Source: Antarcticirhabdus aurantiaca (GTDB lineage: Bacteria; Pseudomonadota; Alphaproteobacteria; Rhizobiales; Rhizobiaceae). From it: DNA of 64,000 bases. Below, piece after piece: positions 29,334 to 41,076 of this stretch (its first letter is position 1; every line of letters begins with the position of its first letter). The notes beneath the pieces were generated by a model. That model did not search any database, had not been told where the DNA came from, and saw only the letters and a list, made by a program, of their open reading frames with translations. The position numbers were made by a program, and so were the translations under genes. The stretch is taken from positions 1 through 64,000 of the forward strand of contig NZ_VTOM01000015.1 in NCBI RefSeq assembly GCF_009765365.1, given 5' to 3'.

Positions 29334-29719
29334 CCCTTCGCGTGGAATCCACGCCGCTCGTCCCGGCCAAGTCGCGCGGGCTCGCCCACCTTCTCGCCTC
29401 GGCCGGCTATTCCCTGGCGGGCCTTCGCCGGCTCCTCGCCGAGCCCGCCTTCCGGCAGGAGGTCTGCCTCGGCACCGTCCTCCTGGCGCTTCTTCTTCTC
29501 GCCCGGGCACCCCTCGCCGCCCTGCTTCTGCAAGGCGTCCTTCTTCTCGCGCTCGCCGCGGCCGAGGCGCTGAACACGGCGATCGAGCTCATCGTCGACC
29601 GCCTGTCGCCGGAATTCTCGATCTTCGCCAAGCAGGCCAAGGATCTCGGCTCCTTCGCCGTCTTCTGCCTCCTCGCCGCCAACCTCGGCTACACCGCCCT
29701 CGCACTGATCCAGGCCTGA
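29330..29719 (+). CDS. dgkA: Diacylglycerol kinase
   Basis: 129-residue inner-membrane kinase converting diacylglycerol to phosphatidic acid. Three hydrophobic helices are visible and the family signature EALNTAIELIVDRLSPEFS...AKQAKDLGSFAV is intact. The start is a GTG overlapping the eptA stop (GTGA), so translation is probably coupled. Functionally this makes sense: EptA generates diacylglycerol from phosphatidylethanolamine and DgkA returns it to phospholipid synthesis. Confidence 0.92.
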   Translation: MTLRVESTPLVPAKSRGLAHLLASAGYSLAGLRRLLAEPAFRQEVCLGTVLLALLLLARAPLAALLLQGVLLLALAAAEALNTAIELIVDRLSPEFSIFAKQAKDLGSFAVFCLLAANLGYTALALIQA

Positions 29720-29852
29720 CCGAGCGAAGCGATAAGCCGCGAGGCGCTCCGTCCGACCGGCGGCGCGTCCCATGCCCCGGACGAGCCACGACGCCATCCA
29801 CGATCGCCGTCCCGGCGGATCGCTAAGCGTCTGATGTATGAAGGTTTCCGCG

Positions 29853-29927
29853 TGGCTGGGGCGCCTGGATTCGAACCAGGGAATGGCGGTACCAAAAACC
29901 GCTGCCTTACCGCTTGGCTACGCCCCA
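29853..29927 (-). tRNA. tRNA-Gln (anticodon TTG)
   Basis: 75-nt cloverleaf on the minus strand. Acceptor stem is TGGGGCG/CGCCCCA, the D arm contains TAGCCAAGCGGTAAGGC, and the anticodon stem GCGGT/ACCGC encloses loop TTTTGGT with anticodon TTG. The T arm is CCTGG-TTCGAAT-CCAGG and the 3' CCA is encoded. It reads CAA codons and CAG by wobble. Confidence 0.96.
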
Positions 29928-30093
29928 CCGCCGGCAAGTGGGGCGACCTATAGCGAAGCGCACGGCGGCTGGCAATTCGCCGATGCGACCGTCGCACCGG
30001 CCATCGCGGCGAGGCGCCGGAGCCCTTGAATCGGCGCACCACGTGCGCGATCCTCCCGTTGGGCGCGAACGGCGTCGAGGGAGCGAACCGGAC

Positions 30094-31350
30094 ATGGCGA
30101 GGATCGACGAGAGCGGCGCGGCCGGCGGCCCGCCGGCGAAGGCGGCGGCGAAGAAGACGCGCTCCGCGCGGCGTCGAGGCGCGGCGCCCACTTCTGCTGC
30201 CGCTCCGGCTGACTTCGCCGCCGCCGACGCTCTCGTGCCCGAAACGCGGACCGCACGGCCGGTCGCCCGCCTCGACTTCGTCTTCGGCCGCGACGCGACG
30301 GCCGGTCCGGACGGCGGCAGCGTCGCCACGGACATTTCCTGCGTCACCCTAGCCGGGCGCACGATCTTCTGCTCCTGCGACGAAGCGGCGACGGTGGAGC
30401 GGCTCGTCCTCGACGAGGCGGGCCGCGTCGCCGGCGATCACGCGCGCTTCCATCTCGGCGAGATCTTCGACCTGCCCGGCGGGCCGCACGGCGAGATGGA
30501 CATCGAGGGCCTCGCCGTCGCCGACGGCTATCTCTGGATCTGCGGCTCGCAGGCGCTCAAGCGGCGCAAGCTGAAGAGCGACGCGGCCGAGGCGGGACTC
30601 GATCCGCTCGGCGCCGTGCGCTGGGACGAGAACCGCGCCTTTCTCGGCCGCGTCCCCTTGCGCGATCTCGGAGACGGCCTGTTCGAGCCGGTGGCGCTGG
30701 ACGAAGGCGAGAACACGGGCGAGATGCCGCCCCGGCGCGCCGCCATGCTGCGCATGCGTCCCAGCCGAAAGGCCAAGCGCAGCCGGCTGCGCCGCCTCCT
30801 GTCGCGCGACCCGCTGATCCGCCCCTTTCGCCGCCTCGCCGCCAAGGAGAACGGCATCGACGTCGAAGGCCTCGCGGTGGAAGGCGACACCGTGCTCCTG
30901 GGCCTGCGCGGCCCGGTGGTCGGCGGCCACGCGATGATCGCGCGGCTGCGCGTCACCGAGACGAAACCGGGGCGACTGAAGCTGCGGCGCCTCCCGGACG
31001 GGCGCCGCCTCGCGCTCCACGGGCTCGACCTCGACGGCCAGGGCGTGCGCGATCTCTGGTGGCAGGACGGCCGGCTCGTCGTCCTGTCCGGCCCGGCCAC
31101 CGACCTCGAAGCGCTCCAGGCCGCCTGGCTCGTCGAACCCTTCGATGCCGACAAGCCCTTCTACGGCGGCGCCGACCGGCGGGCGATCCTTCACCTGCCC
31201 GTGGTGAACGGCGCCGATCACGCCGAGGGCATCGCGCTCCTGCGCCTCGCGGACGGCCACCGCCTCCTCGTCGTCTACGATTCGCCCCATCCCGACCGGC
31301 TGTCGCTTGCGGACAATCGCCTGAGCTGCGACGCCTTCGCGCATGAATGA
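30094..31350 (+). CDS. DUF3616 domain protein
   Basis: 418-residue protein. Residues 1-50 are Ala/Lys/Arg-rich and probably disordered. From about 58 on is a DUF3616 domain with beta-propeller-like blades (DIEGLAVADGYLWICGSQALKRRK..., IDVEGLAVEGDTVLLGLRGPVVGG, DHAEGIALLRLADGHRLLVVYDSP). No signal peptide is visible. Family function is unknown. The ATG at 30094 was preferred because the upstream frame overlaps the tRNA region. Its last codons overlap the next gene by 8 bp, indicating coupling. Confidence 0.8.
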   Translation: MARIDESGAAGGPPAKAAAKKTRSARRRGAAPTSAAAPADFAAADALVPETRTARPVARLDFVFGRDATAGPDGGSVATDISCVTLAGRTIFCSCDEAATVERLVLDEAGRVAGDHARFHLGEIFDLPGGPHGEMDIEGLAVADGYLWICGSQALKRRKLKSDAAEAGLDPLGAVRWDENRAFLGRVPLRDLGDGLFEPVALDEGENTGEMPPRRAAMLRMRPSRKAKRSRLRRLLSRDPLIRPFRRLAAKENGIDVEGLAVEGDTVLLGLRGPVVGGHAMIARLRVTETKPGRLKLRRLPDGRRLALHGLDLDGQGVRDLWWQDGRLVVLSGPATDLEALQAAWLVEPFDADKPFYGGADRRAILHLPVVNGADHAEGIALLRLADGHRLLVVYDSPHPDRLSLADNRLSCDAFAHE

Positions 31351-32293
31351 CGCCGCCACCCAGTCCGCCGACCCCGCCCCGAGCGATCCGCTTCGCCTGT
31401 CCACCGCCTTCGAGCCGCGTCACGGCGAGCCCGTGCCCGTCGCCGACGGCGTCTGGCGGATCACGGCGCCGAACGCCTCGCCCTTCACCTTCCACGGCAC
31501 CAACACCTATCTCGTCGGCAACGGGACGAGCGTCGCCCTCGTCGATCCCGGACCCGACGACGATCGGCACCTCGCCGCGCTCCTCGCCGCGATCGGCGGG
31601 CGGCGCGTCGAGGCGGTGCTTCTCACCCACACCCATCGCGACCACACCGCGCTCGTGCCTCGCCTTCTCGCCGCGACCGGCGGCCCGCCCCTCCTCGCCG
31701 AGGGGCCGCACCGCGCCGCGCGTCCTCTCGCGCAGGCCGAGACCAACGCGCTGGACGCGGCCGGCGACGCCGCGATCGCGCCCGACCGCCGCCTCGCCGA
31801 CGGAGAGGCGGTGGCGCTCGCCGGACGCACGATCCGCGCGATCGCGACCCCCGGCCATACCGCGAACCACCTCGCCTTCGATCTCGGCGAGGGGGTCGTC
31901 CTGTCGGGCGACCACGTGATGGCCTGGTCCACCTCGATCGTCGCCCCGCCGGACGGATCGATGATCGCCTACATGGATTCGCTCGACCGGATGCTGTCGC
32001 GAAACGACCGCCTGCTCCTGCCCGGCCATGGCGGACCGGTGGAGCGGCCGCGCGCCTTTCTGCGGGGCCTCAAGGCGCATCGGCGCATGCGCGAGAGCGC
32101 GATCCTCGCGCGGCTCTCGGCCGGCGACCGCAGCATCCCGGCGATCGTCGCCGCGATCTACCGGAGCACCGATCCGCGCCTCCACGGGGCGGCCGGGCTG
32201 TCCGTCTTCGCGCATCTGGAGGATCTCGTCGCCCGCGGCCTCGCCCTCACCGACGGCCCGCCGCTCCTCGACGGGCATTATCGCCCCGCCTGA
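31343..32293 (+). CDS. Metallo-beta-lactamase-fold hydrolase
   Basis: 316-residue MBL-fold enzyme of the LACTB2/glyoxalase-II-like type. The metal motif HTHRDH is at residues 96-101, with later ligands in TPGHTANH, SGDHVM and LPGHGGP. A C-terminal winged-helix-like segment (about 230-300) is typical of LACTB2-type members, some of which are RNases. Substrate is unknown. It overlaps the DUF3616 gene by 8 bp. It converges with the LuxR-type gene (12 bp between). Confidence 0.87.
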   Translation: MNDAATQSADPAPSDPLRLSTAFEPRHGEPVPVADGVWRITAPNASPFTFHGTNTYLVGNGTSVALVDPGPDDDRHLAALLAAIGGRRVEAVLLTHTHRDHTALVPRLLAATGGPPLLAEGPHRAARPLAQAETNALDAAGDAAIAPDRRLADGEAVALAGRTIRAIATPGHTANHLAFDLGEGVVLSGDHVMAWSTSIVAPPDGSMIAYMDSLDRMLSRNDRLLLPGHGGPVERPRAFLRGLKAHRRMRESAILARLSAGDRSIPAIVAAIYRSTDPRLHGAAGLSVFAHLEDLVARGLALTDGPPLLDGHYRPA

Positions 32294-32305
32294 CGACCGA
32301 AGGGG

Positions 32306-33424
32306 TCAGCGCCGCAGCGGCGCGACCTTGGCGATGAGGCCGGCGAGCTGCGACTGGCGGTTGATGCCGAGCCGCGCATAGGCCTGCTTGACGAGCGTTC
32401 GCGCCGTTTCCTCGGAGATGCGGAAGAGCTCGGCCGCCTCGGCCAGCCTGTGGCCGGCGCCGACGGCGAGCGCGACGCGCGCCTGGGCGGGCGTCAGGCC
32501 GAGCGCCGCGAGGACCGGCTCGAGATCCGGATAGCCCGGCAGGTCCGGCCGCAGGATCGTCAGGAGCACGCTGCGATGGCCCGCCCCCAGCCGCCGGTCG
32601 GCGATCGAGGCCGAGAGCGCCACGCCGCGCAGGAGCAGCGGCAAGGCCGAGCCCGGTCGCGGCAGGGCCAGAATGTCGGGGGCCGGAGCATGCGGATCGG
32701 CCCCGAACAGCGCGTGCAGGAAGGCTTCGAACCGCTTCTGCCCGGTTGCCGAGGCGTGAACGAGCCGGCCGCGCCGCACATGCAGCCCGTCCCCCTCGAG
32801 CGCATGGAGCAGCGCGTTGCCGCGGAGCACGCGGCCGCCGGCCTCGACCAGCGCGACGGCGCAGTCGAACCCGGCGAGCTGGTCGCCGAGCTTCGCGCTC
32901 ACCGCCTCGGCCTCGGACAAGCGGGCCGACAGCGACACGGACTTGGCGAGGTGTCGCCCGAGACGGCCGAAGACGACGCGATCCTCGGCATCGACCTCCT
33001 GCGTATCGAGCCGGCGTTGAACGTTGATGGAGAGGATCTCGCCTTGCGGCAAGGCGGCGACGAAGGACAGGATGCTCGACATCTTCTGCGGCCGGCGGAA
33101 CTCCTGGTAGAAGGGGTCGCGCGCCCGCAGCTCGGCCGGCAGGTAGTCCGAATCGACGTGGATGCCCGGTCCCAGCCGGTGCTCCTTGGCGTAGAGCACG
33201 AAGGTATCGTGCTCGCACCAGATCGAGTCGTAGGCGGGCACGAACTCGGCCAGCGACGGCGAATAGCTGACGAGCGGCGGTGCCTTCCCCGTCAGGCGCA
33301 GGAGATTGGCCCCGCACCCGCCGAGTTCGCGGGCGACGTCGTCGAGCACCGACGACCAGGCGTGCGCGTCGAAGGCCGCGTCGTAGCAGCGCTCGATCAG
33401 GTCCGAAAACCGGCCGGGCTCCAT
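32306..33424 (-). CDS. LuxR-type helix-turn-helix transcriptional regulator
   Basis: 372-residue regulator. The C-terminal HTH (about 310-368) reads GLTPAQARVALAVGAGHRLAEAAELFRISEETARTLVKQAYARLGINRQSQL, a LuxR/FixJ-type domain. The N-terminal 290 residues are not an autoinducer-binding domain that I can recognise and contain a PAS-like stretch (about 190-280). It is probably an orphan regulator sensing an internal signal. A short inverted repeat lies just upstream of the start (33441-33454). No obvious target operon is adjacent in the same direction. Confidence 0.82.
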   Translation of the reverse strand: MEPGRFSDLIERCYDAAFDAHAWSSVLDDVARELGGCGANLLRLTGKAPPLVSYSPSLAEFVPAYDSIWCEHDTFVLYAKEHRLGPGIHVDSDYLPAELRARDPFYQEFRRPQKMSSILSFVAALPQGEILSINVQRRLDTQEVDAEDRVVFGRLGRHLAKSVSLSARLSEAEAVSAKLGDQLAGFDCAVALVEAGGRVLRGNALLHALEGDGLHVRRGRLVHASATGQKRFEAFLHALFGADPHAPAPDILALPRPGSALPLLLRGVALSASIADRRLGAGHRSVLLTILRPDLPGYPDLEPVLAALGLTPAQARVALAVGAGHRLAEAAELFRISEETARTLVKQAYARLGINRQSQLAGLIAKVAPLRR

Positions 33425-33440
33425 CCCCGCCTCCCCTCAC

Positions 33441-33454
33441 GCAGTCTCGACTGC
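33441..33454. promoter_or_regulatory. Inverted repeat upstream of the LuxR-type gene
   Basis: GCAGTC-TC-GACTGC (33441-33454) lies 17-30 nt upstream of the regulator ATG, within the likely leader or promoter. It is shorter than a typical 20-bp lux box. It could be an autoregulatory site or a small RNA hairpin. Confidence 0.3.
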
Positions 33455-33584
33455 AGAATGCCATAGGGGAAGGCGGCCGAACAGATGGACTGTATTCGCG
33501 ACTTTCTAGGTGAGAACCAGCATCGGCCGGGCGACGACTATGGAAGCGTCGCGCCCGAAGATGATCCCGAACGGTCGGCGCTCC

Positions 33585-33935
33585 TCAGTTCAGCTTGGCT
33601 TCCAGCCGCTCGGTCGCGGGACGGACGTGAACGCGGTCGCCGATGCGGACGATCTCGACGCTCTCGGCCGGCTCGCCGACGGCGCGCGGCACGGACAGAA
33701 GGAGGCTTTCACCCTCGGACAGGGTCGAGACGAAACGGATGGTCGCGCCCGAGGCGCCGTGCGTCATCGTCGCGACGACGCGGTAACCTTCGGGCTCCTG
33801 CGTGTAGTAGGCGACGCCGCCCATGGCGGGAAGGTCGATGCTCGCCGCCGCCATCGGCCGGATCTCGGCCGCGCCCGCTGCTTGCGTCCACGCCAACGCC
33901 GCCCATGCGATGGTGAAAGCCGTCGCGTTCCTCAT
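33585..33935 (-). CDS. Small exported protein of unknown function
   Basis: 116-residue protein with a clear signal peptide (MRNATAFTIAWAALAWTQAAGA-AEI). The mature part of about 94 residues is beta-rich by composition (VAYYTQEPEGYRVVATMTHG..., GATIRFVSTLSEGESLLLSVP, VEIVRIGDRVHV). No Cys and no known domain recognised. Probably periplasmic. About 140 bp separate it from the DUF1499 gene upstream. Confidence 0.65.
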   Translation of the reverse strand: MRNATAFTIAWAALAWTQAAGAAEIRPMAAASIDLPAMGGVAYYTQEPEGYRVVATMTHGASGATIRFVSTLSEGESLLLSVPRAVGEPAESVEIVRIGDRVHVRPATERLEAKLN

Positions 33936-34078
33936 GATGCCCTCCCTCGGTGCCCTGGCGGAATGGATCCGCCCGCTTCCTTGTCCGCCCGATCGCGGCG
34001 CGCGGCATCACCCGAACCGGGTAGGCGGTCCGCTCGACCCGTCGTCGGCAAAGCGTCCGGGACGCGGAGGCGAAGCCC

Positions 34079-34942
34079 TCAGGCGCTGGGAATGGCGGCC
34101 TCGGCGCCGGTCATCGCCTCGTCGAGCGCGGCGAGGAAGCTGTCGATGAAGCGGCGGTTCTGCCCGAGGTCGAAGCCGCCCTGCCGCGAGGCCGAGCGCA
34201 GGTCGACGCGCGTCGTGCCGTTCTCCTCGATGATGCGGATCGACACGTCGCTCGGCCGGGCGAACAGGAGGTCGCTCGCCACCGCCTCGATCCGGTACTG
34301 GTCGGAATCCGGCCGCTCCAGCGGGTCGGCGGCGATGGCCATGTCGACGCCCGAGCGCGGCGTCGGGATCGGGATCTCGCCGGTGGTACGGCCGAGATCG
34401 TCGGGGTTGGCGAGGCGCGCCTGCGCGTCCGGATCACCCGCCGTCACGTCCTCGACGGTCCAACCGTTGTCGCCGAGAACGAGGCGCGTCGCGGCATAGA
34501 CCTGCGGCGCCGCCGCGTCGTAGCGCCGGCCGCTGGTCACGGCGACGGTGGGCGCGGCGCTCGCGCCGCCGCCCGCCGCCGCGAGGGCGGCCGGGCCGTA
34601 CTCGTCGGTCATGGCCTCGGCGACCAGCGGGTTCTCGATCGCCAGGAGCCCGGCGAGGGCGAAGGGCGACAGGGCGGCGAGCGAGACGAGAAGCGCGGCG
34701 AGCGCGACGCCGCCGCCCCGCGCGCCGATGCCCCAGGCCTTGCCGAGGCCGCCCAGCGCCGTCAGAGCCGCCAGCAGCGCCAGCACCGCGACGAGCGCGA
34801 GCAGGAGCAGGAAGGCGTCCCAGTCGACGGCGCCGAGCCGGTGGAACAGGAGCGAGACCGGCAGGAGCAGGAGCGCGAAGCCGCCGACGCGCCGCGCCAG
34901 CGGCGCCAGCCGCACCTCGTCGCGGATGTAGTGCCCGGCCAT
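34079..34942 (-). CDS. DUF1499 domain membrane protein
   Basis: 287-residue protein with three N-terminal hydrophobic helices (about 18-105) and a soluble C-terminal DUF1499 domain (about 135-275: YDAAAPQVYAATRLVLGDNGW, RIEAVASDLLFARPSDVSIRI, DLRSASRQGGFDLGQNRRFIDSFLAAL). Family function is unknown; members are membrane-associated in rhizobia and related to plant thylakoid proteins. It lies 66 bp downstream of the acyl-CoA ligase gene on the same strand, so co-transcription is possible. Confidence 0.83.
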   Translation of the reverse strand: MAGHYIRDEVRLAPLARRVGGFALLLLPVSLLFHRLGAVDWDAFLLLLALVAVLALLAALTALGGLGKAWGIGARGGGVALAALLVSLAALSPFALAGLLAIENPLVAEAMTDEYGPAALAAAGGGASAAPTVAVTSGRRYDAAAPQVYAATRLVLGDNGWTVEDVTAGDPDAQARLANPDDLGRTTGEIPIPTPRSGVDMAIAADPLERPDSDQYRIEAVASDLLFARPSDVSIRIIEENGTTRVDLRSASRQGGFDLGQNRRFIDSFLAALDEAMTGAEAAIPSA

Positions 34943-35008
34943 GTCAGCCCCTTTCCTGCCCTCGCGCAGCCGGTTCTAGCGCAGCGCCGCGGCCGGACAA
35001 AGCCGCCC

Positions 35009-36637
35009 TCAGGCCGTCGGCAGGCGATAATCGCAGAAGCGGTCGCGCAGCTCCGTCTTGCGGATCTTGCCCGCGGCCGTGTGCGGGATCGCCTCCACGA
35101 AGACGACGTCGTCGGGCATCCACCACTTGGCGACCTTGCCCTCCATGAAGGCGAGGATCGCCTCCTTTGTCAGGCTCGCCCCGTCCTTGGGGACCACGAC
35201 GAGCAGCGGGCGCTCGTCCCATCTGGGATGGGCGAGACCGATGACGGCGGCTTCCGCCACGTCCGGGTGGCCGACCGCGAGGTTCTCCAGGTCGATCGAG
35301 GAGATCCACTCGCCGCCCGACTTGATCACGTCCTTGGCGCGGTCGGTGATCTGCATGTAGCCGTGCTCGTCCATGTGGGCGACGTCGCCCGTGTCGAACC
35401 AGCCGTCCGCGTCGAAGAGCTCGGCACCGTGCCCCTTGTAGTAGCCGCTCGAGATCGCCGGCCCGCGCACCTTCAGGCGCCCGAAGGTCCTGCCGTCGCG
35501 CGGGCGCGGCGTCCCGTCGTCGCCCGTGATCGTCATCTCGACGCCGAAGGGCGGATGGCCCTGCTTGGATCGCAGGTCCAGGAGCGCCGCGCCCTCGAAG
35601 TGCTCGACCTCGGGCTTCAGCGTGCAGAGCGTGCCGAGCGGACTCATCTCGGTCATGCCCCAGGCATGGATCACCTCGACGCCGTAGGTGTTCTGGAACG
35701 CCTCGACCACCGCCCGCGGGCAGGCCGCCCCGCCGATCACCACGCGCTTGAGATCGGGCAGCGTGCCGCCGGTCTTTTCCAGGTGCTGCAGCAGCATCAG
35801 CCAGACCGTCGGCACGGCCGCCGAGAAGGTGATGCGCTCGCTCGTAAGGAGTTCGTAGACGGAGGCGCCGTCGAGCTTCGGCCCCGGCAGCACCATCGAG
35901 GCCCCCGCCATCGGGCAGGAAAAGGCGAGACCCCAGCCATTGGCGTGGAAGAGCGGCACCACGGCGAGCACGCGGTCGCGCGCCGTCAGGCCCATCGCGT
36001 CGCCGGGCAGCGCGATGAAGGAATGAAGGATGTTGGAGCGGTGCGAGTAGACGACGCCCTTCGGATTGCCCGTCGTGCCGGATGTGTAGCACATGCCGGC
36101 CGCATCCTCCTCGTCGACCTCGACCCAGCGGAAGTCGCCGTCGGCCTCGGCCAGCCATTCCTCGTAAGGGACGGCGTTCGGCAGGTTCGTCTGCGGCATG
36201 TGCGCGCCGTCAGTCAGCACCACGACCTTGCGGATGCTCGGCACCTTGGGAAGGATCGCCTCCAGGAGCGGCAGGAAGGTGAGGTCGGCGAAGAGGAGGG
36301 CGTCCTCCGCGTCGTTCATGATCCAGGCGATCTGCTCGGGAAAGAGCCGCGGGTTCAGCGTGTGGTAGACCGCGCCCGCCCCGACGATGCCGTACCAGCA
36401 TTCGAGATGGCGCCAAGTGTTCCAGGCGAGCGTCGCGACGCGGGTTCCGGGACGGATGCCTTCGGCGACGAGCCGCTGGGCGAGGCGTCGGGAGCGCTCC
36501 CGCACCTGCGCATAGGTCGTCCGGTGGATCGGCCCCTCCACCGAGCGGCTGACGATCTCGCGGTTGCCGTGGCAGTCCGCCGCGTGGTCGATCACCTTCG
36601 AGCACAACAGCGGCCAGCGCTGCATCAGACCCTTCAT
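35009..36637 (-). CDS. Long/medium-chain fatty-acid-CoA ligase (AMP-binding)
   Basis: 542-residue adenylate-forming enzyme activating a carboxylic acid, probably a fatty acid, to its CoA ester. The AMP-binding P-loop [11 protein letters not shown] is at residues 184-194, with [38 protein letters not shown] and the C-terminal catalytic Lys region ([13 protein letters not shown]). Sequence style matches the AlkK/FadD3-type ligases of about 540 residues. The start is supported by GGGAGGAGG. The exact chain length cannot be read. No other beta-oxidation genes lie in the window. Confidence 0.9.
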   Translation of the reverse strand: MKGLMQRWPLLCSKVIDHAADCHGNREIVSRSVEGPIHRTTYAQVRERSRRLAQRLVAEGIRPGTRVATLAWNTWRHLECWYGIVGAGAVYHTLNPRLFPEQIAWIMNDAEDALLFADLTFLPLLEAILPKVPSIRKVVVLTDGAHMPQTNLPNAVPYEEWLAEADGDFRWVEVDEEDAAGMCYTSGTTGNPKGVVYSHRSNILHSFIALPGDAMGLTARDRVLAVVPLFHANGWGLAFSCPMAGASMVLPGPKLDGASVYELLTSERITFSAAVPTVWLMLLQHLEKTGGTLPDLKRVVIGGAACPRAVVEAFQNTYGVEVIHAWGMTEMSPLGTLCTLKPEVEHFEGAALLDLRSKQGHPPFGVEMTITGDDGTPRPRDGRTFGRLKVRGPAISSGYYKGHGAELFDADGWFDTGDVAHMDEHGYMQITDRAKDVIKSGGEWISSIDLENLAVGHPDVAEAAVIGLAHPRWDERPLLVVVPKDGASLTKEAILAFMEGKVAKWWMPDDVVFVEAIPHTAAGKIRKTELRDRFCDYRLPTA

Positions 36638-36861
36638 CGCGTCGTCCTCCTCCCGATTCCCGGCGGCGGCACACCTGTTCGTTGCAGGTTTCTGTTCCGC
36701 CTTCGTCAGCATCTGCGAGGGCCGGCGCACTTGTCCAGCCGCCGAACGGCCTAGCCCTCCTGCCACAGTTCGGCCTTGTCCGTGCCGAAGGGTTCCGCTC
36801 AAGGGACGGGTTGTCCGGCGTTTGCCGGCGACCGACGCTTCTCGAGGGAAAGGCGACGATC

Positions 36862-37269
36862 ATGCTGGCTGACGCACAGGCGATCGATGGCGCGGAGACC
36901 GGCTCGGCCGAGCCGATGGCCGCGGTTGAATTCGAGCTCGCGCTCGACACGCAGGACCCGACCCGCGCGAGCTTCGAGGACTGCGTGCGCGCGGCCGCGG
37001 CGGTGGTCGGCGGCGAGATCCTCTTCGCCATCCCGACGGACGGCTCGATCGAGGACGCCTCGCAGATCGCGGCGGTGCGCCTGGAAGCGGGCGAGCCCGG
37101 CGGCATCCTCTTCGCGCTGCTCGACGAGTCGGAGACGGCCATCCGCGTTCCCGACCGCACCGAGGTCGGCGAGCGCTTCTACGGCTTCGCCAACGCCTTC
37201 GTCGGCGTCCTCACCCGCATCCGCGACGACTTGTCCTTCGCCCAGGTGCCGGCCGAAGGCACGGCCTGA
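36862..37269 (+). CDS. Small acidic protein of unknown function
   Basis: 135-residue acidic soluble protein (MLADAQAIDGAETGSAEPMAAVEFELALD...). It contains an alternating segment (GEILFAIPTDGSIEDASQIAAVRLEAGEPGGILFALLDESETAIRVPDR) suggestive of a beta/alpha fold, and ends with YGFANAFVGVLTRIRDDL. I recognise no family. Start chosen at the ATG following GGAAAGG; the longer frame from 36682 is Arg/Ser-rich. It is divergent from the acyl-CoA ligase and converges with ppdK. Confidence 0.6.
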   Translation: MLADAQAIDGAETGSAEPMAAVEFELALDTQDPTRASFEDCVRAAAAVVGGEILFAIPTDGSIEDASQIAAVRLEAGEPGGILFALLDESETAIRVPDRTEVGERFYGFANAFVGVLTRIRDDLSFAQVPAEGTA

Positions 37270-37332
37270 ACGGCGACAGCCTGCTTCGAAAGAGCGCCGG
37301 CCCTCGCCCGCTCGCGGGATGCGCTTGACGCG

Positions 37333-40020
<2,688 letters not shown>

Positions 40021-40146
40021 GGGTCCGGGCACGCCCTCGCGAGCGGCGCCGCGCACGGGGCGTGCCGCTGCCTCAATCAGAGCCACGACATCTAGGCCAA
40101 GATGCGGTGCGCGCCAATTGCTGCATTGCAACAATTCACAGGGAGC

Positions 40147-40177
40147 CGGACGCGGCGCTCGGGGCGCGCCGCGTCCG
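40147..40177 (-). terminator. Terminator-like hairpin after the DsbA-family gene
   Basis: CGGACGCGGCG (40147-40157) and CGCCGCGTCCG (40167-40177) form a perfect 11-bp stem with a 9-nt loop about 10 nt beyond the gene's stop on the minus strand. No clear T-run follows, so it may be a Rho-assisted or stabilising hairpin. Confidence 0.5.
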
Positions 40178-40186
40178 AGGCGATCG

Positions 40187-40948
40187 TCAGCCCTGGCCGC
40201 CGTGCGCTTCGATCACCGCCGCCATGTCCTCGGCCGACAGCGCACCCGGATACTTGTCGCCGTTGACGAAGAAGGTCGGCGTCGCGCTGACGCCGAACTC
40301 GGTCTGGGCGCGCTGCTGGACGGCGACGACGTTGCCCTGCAGCGTCTTGTCGCCGAGGCAGGCCTTGAAGCCGTCCTCGTTCAGGCCGGCGAGCTTGGCG
40401 ATCGACAGGAGCGCGACGGACGCGTTCTCGGCCCGCGCCCAGTTGTCCTGCTGGTCGAACAGGACGTCGAGCATGCGCGTGCGGCGCTCGGGCTCGGTCG
40501 CCCCCGCGCAGCGCGCCAGCATGAAGGCGGCGAGCGCGCGCTCGTCGAAGGGGAACTCGCGGATGATCAGCTTGGCCTTGCCGGTGTCGAGATAGGCGGC
40601 CTTGATCGCGGGATAGCTGTTGGCGTGGAAGTCGGCGCAGTGGCTGCAGGTGGTCGAGGCGTATTCGACGATGGTCACCGGCGCGTTGGGGTCGCCGATC
40701 ACGACGTCCGGCAGGGCGCCGGCCGCCATCAGCGCGCCGACGTCGACCTTGCCCTGGGCTTCCGGGGCGCTGGCGGAGGGCGTCACGGCGGGGGCGGCAC
40801 CCGCGGCCGGAGCGGCGGTGGCCGGCGCGGCCTCCTGCGCCTGGGCGCCCATCGGCGCCGCAAGCGACAGGGCGGCGGCCCCGAGAAGAGCGGCGACGCG
40901 CACGCGGGACGAGCGGCGGGTCGGCGCGATGGTGATCGTGTCTCGCAT
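40187..40948 (-). CDS. DsbA-family thioredoxin-like protein, exported
   Basis: 253-residue periplasmic thiol-disulfide protein. A signal peptide (RVRVAALLGAAALSLAAPMGAQA) is followed by an Ala/Pro linker (40-65) and a thioredoxin fold with active site CSHC (101-104) and cis-Pro loop SATPTFFVNG. This is the thioredoxin_4/BdbD-like DsbA group common in rhizobia. It could introduce or isomerise disulfides in periplasmic enzymes, for example the Cys-rich EptA. Start is the ATG with GAGGAG upstream; a TTG 30 nt further upstream is possible. Confidence 0.88.
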   Translation of the reverse strand: MRDTITIAPTRRSSRVRVAALLGAAALSLAAPMGAQAQEAAPATAAPAAGAAPAVTPSASAPEAQGKVDVGALMAAGALPDVVIGDPNAPVTIVEYASTTCSHCADFHANSYPAIKAAYLDTGKAKLIIREFPFDERALAAFMLARCAGATEPERRTRMLDVLFDQQDNWARAENASVALLSIAKLAGLNEDGFKACLGDKTLQGNVVAVQQRAQTEFGVSATPTFFVNGDKYPGALSAEDMAAVIEAHGGQG

Positions 40949-41076
40949 GATGTCTCGTCGCTCCTCGGCGATGAACAAGCAAACCTTCGGGCACAGGCTC
41001 TAGCGGCGCCCGCTTCTCCTGTCCAAGCGCGTTTTGCCCGAGCCTTCCCGAACCCGCGATGAACGGCGCGCCGCCG

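Noticed and set aside
33441-33454. lux box for quorum sensing upstream of the LuxR-type gene
   Set aside because: The repeat is only 14 bp, the regulator lacks a recognisable autoinducer-binding domain, and there is no luxI-type synthase in the window.
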